From Polytrichum commune (taxonomy: Eukaryota > Streptophyta > Polytrichopsida > Polytrichales > Polytrichaceae), in the NCBI GenBank assembly GCA_950295325.1, contig OX485806.1, forward strand, positions 38,874,001-38,938,000: 64,000 bases of DNA, in the 5' to 3' direction. Shown here one piece after another: positions 57,641 to 64,000 of the stretch. How positions within the stretch are numbered: position 1 is the first letter of the stretch; each line of letters starts with the position of its first letter. The position numbers and the translations under genes are program-made. A model generated the notes under the pieces. That model did not search any database, had not been told where the DNA came from, and saw nothing but the letters and a program-made list of their open reading frames with translations.

Positions 57641-59053
57641 TATGAACAAATGAAATTACTAAAGGACATAGCAGACAATCTCCAAATATTACAAAGCCAC
57701 ACCCAAATTGCACCACCCACCCCTTCAAACATCATAGTGAACTCTAGTAAAAAATGGTCTAAATCAAATTACCCAAAGATACCCCCAAACAATAACACCC
57801 CCACCCCACAACTCCCAAATTACCAAACGAACCTACCACTAAAATTCCACCCCCAATTCAGCTACTACACTGATGGCTCCTTTATGAAACCCAAAGAAAT
57901 AGCCCCTGGGGAATGGAGAAGAGAAAGAGCTGGATACGGTATCTACAGCCCCAAAGGGCTAAACATCGCCAATAGATTACATGGACATCAAAACATATTA
58001 CGAGCAGAAATGATTGCTATACACGAAACACTAAGCATCATCAACACACAATATCCCAACGAACCCGCATTCATATTCACATACAGTCTAAATGTATTAT
58101 ACCTACTTAACACTCAAATTAAACACCCCACACTTCATAATAGTCACCCAGACCAAACCACACTAGCCTCCATGGTAAAAACTCTTCAAAAAAAGACACA
58201 ACCAATTACACTATACAAAGTTAGAGCACACGTCAACATTGACGGCAATGAAAAAGCAGACAAACTAGCAAAAGAAGGATTAGAATTAGAGCACAGAATT
58301 GCCGCCCACCCATACGAACATGCCCACGCCACCCCTTACTATTACCAAAAAGACGTATGGGCCTCGATGGAAGACGTTCCGGACAAAGGCCCAGTTAGAT
58401 TCTTAGAAAAACAAATTAAAAAATATGATAGGGAAAAGAACCTAGCAATCATGGCCACACAAACCCCCAACACCTGTAAATGGACAGAAAACATAGAGAT
58501 AGACAACGAGTTGTCGAACGAGTTCTGGACAGATCCCGCTGTCACCGACAAACAAAAATCATGCCTCATCAAATTCCGCACAGGAACCTACATGGGGAAT
58601 GCGAGAAAACAAATGTTTTTTGGCCACCAAAGATTTCCCACTATCATGTGCCCCATATGCAACTCAAATGAACCAGATACATGGATACATGTATTACTTA
58701 CATGTAAACACCAACATATACACTCACTTAGAGTTAAAAGACATAACAAAGCAGTCGGAGAAATTAGGAAGCTCCTAATCTCATCAGAAAAATCCCGATG
58801 CTTTACTCTCATGAATGTTGGCACCTTCAATAACAACCCCCAAGAAAACACAGTCCCCAATTGGCTACTCCCCTGCACATGTAGTACACAAAGATGTCAC
58901 TGCAACGCAAGATTTAGACCTGATATCCTCTGTGTTAAAGGACTACCCTATCAAAATGCCCCTCCCAGAGATGTCGACCCTAACCTTACCATACAATTCA
59001 TTGAATTCACATACTGCAATGACAGATTCTCCCCAGAAGCAATTGAAGCATAA

Positions 59054-59323
59054 AATAATAAATACAACTCACTAATTGCTAGCATTGCTTCCAAAGGATG
59101 GAAAATCGAACCACTTATTGTTATCACTGCTGGTGCCAGAGCGACTGCCCACATCCCATCTATGAAAGCACTAGAGACCAACTTCAAAATACCTATGGCC
59201 ACCATCAAAAATACTTTCAAAAATATTAACACCATTGCAATACAATATGCTATGTCTATTCTCCTCCATAAAAGGAGAATTGAAAACCACCAACCACTCC
59301 CCCAAAATCCAGACCCCCCATAA
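59054..59323 (+). pseudogene. Restriction-like endonuclease C-terminus beyond the TAA
   Basis: The same frame continues after the TAA for 89 codons to TAA 59321-59323: NKYNSLIASIASKGWKIEPL, then VITAGARATAH, then NINTIAIQYAMSILLHKRR. The relic at 10922-12247 ends with a similar series (KGW/KRLG..., then IAIRY), so this tail belongs to the protein. It completes the PD...E...K..KY nuclease arrangement used by R2-type restriction-like endonucleases. The stop sits where K of K..KY should be (TAA for AAA by one change). Confidence 0.7.
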
Positions 59324-59406
59324 CTCAGAACTTAAAAGTTAGGGTAAGGGGCAAAGGGTATTATATTAGGCGTAGGTTACATTACTGGTTTCTTGTGTCT
59401 AAAGTG

Positions 59407-59431
59407 TCTACTCTCGAAAGGGGGGAGTAGA
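59407..59431 (+). other. LINE 3' UTR stem-loop 1
   Basis: TCTACTC (59407-59413) pairs with GAGTAGA (59425-59431) around an 11-nt loop containing the G run. Confidence 0.6.
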
Positions 59432-59501
59432 TCTTCTCCTTCATACCTTTGTCCTGTGGGCTTGGGATTGAAGGTAGATCGAACAGACACTTAATTCACG
59501 T

Positions 59502-59520
59502 CGGTCTCCTTCGGAGACCG
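59502..59520 (+). promoter_or_regulatory. LINE 3' terminal hairpin (probable RT recognition signal)
   Basis: CGGTCTCC TTC GGAGACCG: an 8-bp perfect stem with a 3-nt loop, six bases before the (TTA)6 tail. A conserved 3' hairpin followed by short tandem repeats is the template-recognition signal in stringent-type LINEs (for example UnaL2). The role here is inferred from position. Confidence 0.75.
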
Positions 59521-59526
59521 AAGTTG

Positions 59527-59544
59527 TTATTATTATTATTATTA
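59527..59544 (+). repeat. (TTA)6 LINE 3' tail
   Basis: Six exact TTA units between the 3' hairpin and the right target-site duplication. The element ends in a simple repeat rather than poly-A. Confidence 0.9.
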
Positions 59545-59554
59545 CTAAAGGAGC
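59543..59554. repeat. Right target-site duplication of the LINE
   Basis: TACTAAAGGAGC, identical to 46419-46430. Overlaps the tail by up to two bases. Confidence 0.9.
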
Positions 59555-59908
59555 TTCCCATGAGTTTGCAGGATCAATTGTGGCTCACAAAACATAACGC
59601 AACAAAACAAGTTAGTCACATGTGGCATGTACATTAGATCAGTAAGGCTAAGGGAGATCTCGAATTCATTCAATATAAATGCCATGAAATATCATGTAGG
59701 TTCGACTTTGTACATGCAAATGAATGTGCAAAATTAAACTAGATGTAAACCAAACTTGCTATATATGAAGGGGAAGTCAACTGTTACTTTAAAAAATGTC
59801 CATTTCAAAAAATGCAACGAAGCAGAGCATGAGAATCTATCATCTTTCCTCTTCGTTCAGAAGTAGATTGTCAGACATTCTCGCACGCTCTGTTTAAGCT
59901 ACTTTGTG
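59555..59908. other. LINE right flank, no gene seen
   Basis: Unique-looking intergenic sequence upstream (in + coordinates) of the minus-strand tRNA gene. No run of four or more A lies within 100 bp of the tRNA 3' end; the nearest is at about 59791. Confidence 0.4.
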
Positions 59909-59988
59909 TGACGGCTGCGGGGTTTGAACCCACGCCCTTTCGGACTGGAGCCTAAATCCAGCGCCTTAGACCACTCGGCCAAACCGTC
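59909..59988 (-). tRNA. trnL-UAG: tRNA-Leu (anticodon UAG)
   Basis: 80-nt cloverleaf on the minus strand. The acceptor stem is GACGGTT/AGCCGTC with discriminator A. The A box is in TGGCCGAGTGGTCTAAGGC. The anticodon arm is CTGGA-TTTAGGC-TCCAG with UAG (59952-59954), followed by a leucine-type long variable arm (TCCGAAAGGGC). The T arm carries the B box GGTTCAAACCC. No intron and no encoded CCA, as usual for nuclear genes. It reads CUA codons. The sequence is close to the usual plant tRNA-Leu(UAG). A pol III terminator T-run is not found close downstream, which is slightly odd and may mean late termination or an inactive copy. Confidence 0.95.
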
Positions 59989-60506
59989 AGATGTGCAATG
60001 CAATTTCACAATTTATTACCAGACCAAAGTAGATTACTTGACAACATCGAATGGTTGCAGTCAATAACTCAATTCTTAACAAACAAAAAGCACACAGATT
60101 TGGTTGACTGATCACAAGCGATCACTCGGAGAACTACACTAAGTATGCTATAATTTAGTTCCACTTGCTACTTGGAGTTACACAATGCAATATCTTTTTA
60201 CTACTAATGTAATTCTTTTACCAAGTAAAGTTGTTATTGTTCTATAATGTCCAAACAACCAATTTGACATTGTGAGCAAAATATGAGATATACAGTAGAT
60301 AGATATAGCATTGCGTAATTCCAAGTAAGTAAGTGAGACTAAATACGATATAAAGCGTACACCTACGGGAGTGAGTGGAGTTCTTTGGTTTCGATCGTCG
60401 TCGAGACACAAGTTGGTTGATCTTTGTTGCTTCACCTCCGTTGCAAATCTGTGAACTCAATCAAACTTGCATGATTTACTCTCAGCTAAACACACTAGGC
60501 GATCAT
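59989..60506. other. Intergenic, nothing recognised
   Basis: No ORF with a recognisable domain. Could hold 3' sequence of the exon-like ORF to the right on the minus strand. Confidence 0.3.
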
Positions 60507-60860
60507 TTACTGCTTCACAACAGGGGAGCCGTCATTAACAGCAACCTCGATCGAGCTAAAATGTCTCCAGTGTCGCATAGATCCGTTGTTTCGTGGGTTC
60601 AGGTAGATCGACAAGAGCTCAAGGATAGTGTCATGTCCAGGTACAAGTTGCACATCTCCAGCCCACTGGTTTCTTGCTTCAGGAGCATTGTCCTCTCCAG
60701 TGGCATCACCATCTAGATTGGGGTCGTCCTGATCGCCACCCTCGTTGTGAACAGCATTCGGCTGTCCAAAAGCATCCGCGGTGACCACATAGTTGTGCTC
60801 TCCAATGCCACACATTGAGGGGTTGATTCTTGCAGTATCTGTGTGAGAGAGATCCTGCAC
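60507..60860 (-). CDS. Exon-like ORF, unrecognised acidic protein piece
   Basis: On the minus strand, after AACTGCTGTGCAG (acceptor-like), the frame reads DLSHTDTARINPSMCGIGEH, then VVTADAFGQPNAVHNEGGDQ, then an acidic stretch with several D/E, ending VNDGSPVVKQ and a stop. Composition is coding-like. The block VxADAxGxPNAxxxEGxD resembles VADANGLGPPNAAQHEGED in block 4 of the candidate gene at 20027-21183, suggesting two members of one family or duplicated pseudogene pieces. Function unknown. Confidence 0.3.
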   Translation of the reverse strand: MQDLSHTDTARINPSMCGIGEHNYVVTADAFGQPNAVHNEGGDQDDPNLDGDATGEDNAPEARNQWAGDVQLVPGHDTILELLSIYLNPRNNGSMRHWRHFSSIEVAVNDGSPVVKQ

Positions 60861-61560
60861 AGCAGTTTGCCCAATTTAGAATCGAGTATCTGGGTAAGGG
60901 TTTAGGTGTTTAGGTTGGTTGCATTGGGCAATCTGCCCAATTAATGAAAACATACAAAGACTGGAAGTTTTGGGGATGTATATTCTGTGTCCCTGTAAAT
61001 CGAGACTTGACTCATTAGCACCAGCGTCGCTCTCTCAAGAAGCTTGCGTAAAGGGAAGAAAAGCAAAGGAACCACGTCTTTGACGAGTGGAGTTTTTCGA
61101 TGGGCACTTGGCTCAAAGTGCGCACTTTATTATTGGACTAGTGCAAAGGAAAAGTCCTCTTGAAGAAGGGTGCTCTCATATTTGTGTGCAAGCATCTAAA
61201 TGTTGAAGTAACTAACCTACTTGGCAATCATTTCCTTGCTCGATACAGACAACTATCCACATGTCGGTTCCAGTTCAGCAACAAGTGGCGTCGCTTCTTC
61301 TCCGTGGTTCGTAGTTCTGATTGTTAAGTGAACCGAAGGCCGATAAGATGTTCAACCAAGACATCGAATATGAATTATAATCCTTCCGCAAAAACATATG
61401 CTTCTTGTGGACCCACCCTATCTATTACCAAACCGATTCAAATCAAACTGTCGTAGAGATGTATTGAGAAATACACAGCACACCTGAATCCTGAACCAGC
61501 GTCGATTATTGGAGTAATCAGGCTACGCGGCGCGTGCGCCGCGTGAGAATCCGTCGTGAG
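60861..61560. other. Intergenic, possibly 5' of the minus-strand ORF
   Basis: GC-balanced, with an inverted pair CCAATTTAGAATC/ATTGGGCA near 60870-60945. No gene recognised. Confidence 0.3.
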
Positions 61561-61567
61561 AAAGGTC

Positions 61568-62230
61568 TGAATGTGCGTTGGGAATCGACACTCGCTCCCT
61601 CCTCCTTTCTCCATCTCCTTTCACACCTACCGAAGCACATCGCCAGCTCTCCACTCACCATCAAACGAGATACAAAAGAGAGACCTTCCGAAATTTACAG
61701 ACACATCCTACTTTGCCACTACCTCCATCGGATCAAGCTGCTGTTTATTTGTTTTTCGAGGGGTTTTTTTTTTGGGTCTACTTTCACACATCTCTACCCC
61801 ATGCCCACGACTCAAATGTGGTAAGAAAATAAAAATCAATATGGGAGTTTAGTGCGATCAAACAGTAGAGTGAGCAAGCTTACCCTCCCCTGGCGCAGCT
61901 ATGCCCACCTCCCGGCAACCGCTACCAAACGCGAAGACTACACCTCCCCAATCTAAGTCAGCGGGTGTTTTCCTTCTCCGATGCTTACCACTCGGCCGGA
62001 GATGCCACCTGAACTCAAACCACCCCATGACTGATATACCACTTAGGATTCGTAAGCACAATAGCTTCTTCCGAATGTGCGCCGGGAGTCGACTCACACT
62101 CCCTTCTACCTTCTCCACTCTCCTTCTTCCACACTTACCAAGCACATAAGCACCTCTCCAAATATGAGCAAACGACAAACAAAAGAGAAACCTTTCAAGT
62201 TGAACTTTATCACGAACTCTACTTGGCCAC
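61568..62230 (+). repeat. Diverged direct duplication (61568-61735 and 62072-62230)
   Basis: Both copies run GAATGTGCG(T/C)(T/C)GGGA(A/G)TCGAC, then CTTTCTCCATCTC/CTTCTCCACTCTC, then AAGCACAT, and then CAAACGA, with about 504 bp between starts. They could be short direct terminal repeats or a local duplication. No coding function supported; the overlapping ORFs in three frames are not genes. Confidence 0.6.
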
Positions 62231-62539
62231 TAATAACTACACTAAATAGTCCTATTAGGGCGGGTAAAAGATTAGCGGGGAAATAATTAGCCTGGGCCAC
62301 ACTAATTTTCTAGTCAAGGTGGAAGTAACGTAGGTCCAAGACCCCAGGTCTTCCCCTAAGTCTTTATGAAGATTTATGATCATTACATTGAATATTAGTT
62401 ATAGAACAAAAGTAGCACAAAAATAAACTAATCATCAACATTAATTTTCTAAAAAAAAATTAATGTGGTCCATGCTAATTTTCTACTAGAAATTTAGAAT
62501 GGGTTGAAAATATGTGTGGGTTCTAGAAAATTATTGTGG
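62231..62539. repeat. Fold-back repeat family copy (host of the solo LTR)
   Basis: Contains CACTAATTTTCTAGTCAAGG, ACTAGAAATTTAGAATGGG and CACACTAATTTT-type motifs shared with 12250-12400, 35735-35845 and 46015-46270. It continues at 63490 after the solo LTR (AATATTGGGACTATTTAATG). Confidence 0.6.
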
Positions 62540-63494
62540 CCCACTGTCACGCACCTCTCCATGAGGAGTGCCCGCAACACCATGGGCACAAGGGGGACCC
62601 CGGAGTGACACCCGGGACTTGTGGCGCCATTGGTGAGAGGGCCCAAGTACTCTTAGTGTGGGTGAGGGCCCCGAGCGTTGAGAATGCCTCTCACCCACGG
62701 AGACTAAGAGTCATGAGGGTAAGGCCATGAGCTACTCATAGCTCATGGCGGCGGAATTCTAGAATGCTAAGGAACACCTCAATCGGAGGTGCGAGCTAGG
62801 AGATATGGCAATTTGAGTGGGGCGCTGTCCCGGGACAGCACCCTGGGACAGCAGTGACCTGGGAGTGGCGTCTGGGACTGCCAAGGTTTGAAGAGCCATA
62901 ACTTCCTCAATACTTGCCTGAATGGGGCAAATGAGGGGTTTATTGGCATCTACACAAAGAGTAGATGACGATAGAGTGGTCGCTTGATAGCATCAGACAT
63001 CATATATAAAAGTTATGGTGGTTTGAAGCTGCTGGGGGGTTCTAGCCCTAGCGGCTAAGGGAAAATGTCTACTTGGCCCCAACCCTTGTAGAGAGACAAA
63101 AAGATACTTGACGGTGGGGTAGGGGCCCCGCCCAAAGCCCTAGAGGCTTATATGGGTGAGGCGGCTTAGCCGACTGACCCCCCCGGAACCCCCGGAACAT
63201 ACTTGGCAATGTGCTCCGGGTAGTTGTAGTGTTGTTTTGGCAACACAATGATCAACTTAAGAGTGGACTTCCATGGATGGAAGTCCACCTTAGCCATTGG
63301 CTACCTACTAAGGGGAGAGTCCCGAACGCCTGTGTAGGAGGGTTTGGTGACTAAGCTATGAGCTTGAAGGTCCGCGGTTTTCGGAGCTAATCATGCATGT
63401 GCGTGGGATGTGCAGGTTAGCGCTCGTGGCACTTGCTAGGTTAGAAAGCGGTCAAGCTAAGTTAAGGAAAACTAGCAAGGGTTGCGACACCCAC
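62540..63494. mobile_element. Solo LTR, 945 bp, 5-bp TSD CCCAC
   Basis: The LTR proper is 62545-63489. It begins TGTCACGCACC and ends GGGTTGCGACA (inverse TGTCGCAACCC), with canonical TG...CA ends. The 5-bp duplication CCCAC is at 62540-62544 and 63490-63494. A strong TATA box (CATATATAAAAG, about 63000-63012) suggests + orientation. Removing it restores the fold-back repeat motif GTGGCCCACAATATTGGGAC. No internal coding region. Confidence 0.88.
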
Positions 63495-64000
63495 AATATT
63501 GGGACTATTTAATGTACATTTGGGCTCTCTACATATATCCATATATTTGGGAATCAACATATATATGGATCTAGATTCTATATGGGCCATGTTGTTTGTG
63601 ATATAGCCTACGCAAAAAATTCAATAGTTTTTTCCTAGTGCCCACAAAAAGCCAACTTATAAGACCATCAACTGGCCCACACCGGTGGAAGAGCTTCCAT
63701 CTTGATAGAGTTTTTGTCTAGTATGCATTGGCAAAAATATAGTATGTTTCAACCGGTAAGAATATTGTGAGTAGAACAAAAAATCCTTGCTGGTAGGAAC
63801 AAATTTTGGAAAGAGATACACTTTCAATATCAAGAGGGACTCCTCTTGCCCATGACCAACAACTAGCTTCTCCGTACTATGGCCATAGAACCGTTTGCTA
63901 ATATTGGGGAATCAAGTTTGTCAATCTCATAGGGATCTTCCCACATCATCACAAAGCAATTTTTTGGTAGGTCAAGAATTATTTAATGAAGCACTTAAAC
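63495..64000. other. Intergenic, nothing recognised
   Basis: AT-rich; no supported gene or element end before the window edge. Confidence 0.35.

Larger units (their letters stand above)
55928..59053 (+). pseudogene. ORF2 C-terminal segment: thumb, chromo-like, MTase-like, RNase H, CCHC finger, endonuclease
   Basis: Frame 2 is open for about 1,040 codons. Order: thumb/connector (GEQLQNALNDKGRIGK, TRTLFLLKHEAGVHLK); Cys/Pro-rich linker (56390-56550); chromo-like (56571-56790); unknown (56800-57140); methyltransferase-like (57171-57640); RNase H (57850-58280) with TDGS (Asp 57872), RAEM (Glu 58007), FTYSLN (Tyr replacing Asp, 58082) and GNEKADKLA (Asp 58259); CCHC finger C-x2-C-x9-H-x4-C (58649-58705); RHN (58739-58747); RPD (58916-58924); IEFTYCND (Glu 59003). 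It ends at TAA 59051-59053, at the position where the conserved K..KY lysine is expected. The frame continues beyond to 59323. Confidence 0.82.
46431..59542 (+). mobile_element. Dualen/RandI-like non-LTR retrotransposon with two endonucleases (degenerate copy)
   Basis: Seen: exact 10-12 bp flanking duplications, a 3' hairpin, a (TTA)6 tail, ORF1 and a long ORF2 with APE, RT, RNase H, CCHC finger and PD...E...K..KY motifs in one transcriptional direction. Known: most LINEs carry either an APE or a restriction-like endonuclease; Dualen/RandI elements of green algae carry both plus RNase H. Inference: this is a streptophyte relative with added parts (2A-like site, His-rich linker, chromo-like and methyltransferase-like segments). 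It is not functional: ORF2 has frameshifts near 50700, 52006, 54130, 54405 and 55925, stops at 52556, 55137 and 59051, and no RT finger region. The + strand is strikingly A/C-rich from about 49870 onward. Three further relics of related elements occur in the first 12.3 kb. Confidence 0.9.

Overview
The window looks like repeat-dense nuclear DNA from a plant-lineage (streptophyte) genome. The evidence is short interstitial arrays of the plant-type telomere unit TTTAGGG, an intact tRNA-Leu(UAG) of plant type, GT-AG-like exon boundaries, and an AT-rich background packed with small transposons of the hAT, Mutator, PIF/Harbinger and CACTA types. I cannot name the species. No complete ordinary host protein gene is evident; the host content is one tRNA gene and a few low-confidence exon-like pieces.

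The dominant object is one ~13.1 kb non-LTR retrotransposon (LINE), 46431-59542 on the + strand. It is bounded by a 10-12 bp target-site duplication (TACTAAAGGAGC at 46419-46430 and 59543-59554) and ends in a hairpin plus (TTA)6. In order it carries: a 5' leader with three 168-bp tandem monomers; ORF1 (about 600 residues, RRM-like domain, coiled coil); an 11-nt ORF1/ORF2 overlap; and a very long ORF2. ORF2 holds a His/Pro/Lys hexapeptide-rich region with four copies of a module marked by ASAYRP, a 2A-like skip motif (GDIELNPGP), an APE-type endonuclease, a reverse transcriptase with intact catalytic motifs, a chromodomain-like segment, a segment resembling phage-type N6-adenine methyltransferases, an RNase H, a CCHC finger with an RHN motif, and a C-terminal restriction-like endonuclease (PD...E...K..KY). 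Two endonuclease types in one LINE is the hallmark of the Dualen/RandI clade known from green algae; the 2A, chromo-like and methyltransferase-like parts make this copy unusual. It is dead: four frameshifts in the distal half or linker plus others, three in-frame stops and a deletion of the RT fingers. Even so, one consistent reading frame can be followed from about 49865 to 59323.

Elsewhere, left to right: a TIR element and LINE relics on both strands (0.2-2 kb); a Mutator-like element (2.5-3.1 kb); a perfect 159-bp-arm palindrome (4.0-4.4 kb); a hAT MITE with a C-rich minisatellite core (6.2-7.2 kb); a second LINE relic (8.8-12.2 kb) split by a 1.68 kb solo LTR and abutted by a Harbinger MITE; composite dispersed repeats and exon-like pieces (13.3-21.2 kb); a second hAT MITE and a hAT transposase fragment (25-26.4 kb); several Harbinger MITEs (21.9, 27.3, 30.3, 35.0 and 36.1 kb); a second Mutator-like element carrying an exon-like ORF (39.9-40.6 kb); a small hAT and a CACTA MITE (41.8 and 45.0 kb); the big LINE; the tRNA gene (59.9 kb); an exon-like ORF (60.7 kb); and a 945-bp solo LTR (62.5-63.5 kb) inside an older fold-back repeat.

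Most of these assignments rest on exact target-site duplications and inverted termini visible in the sequence. Protein domain calls are by eye and marked accordingly.
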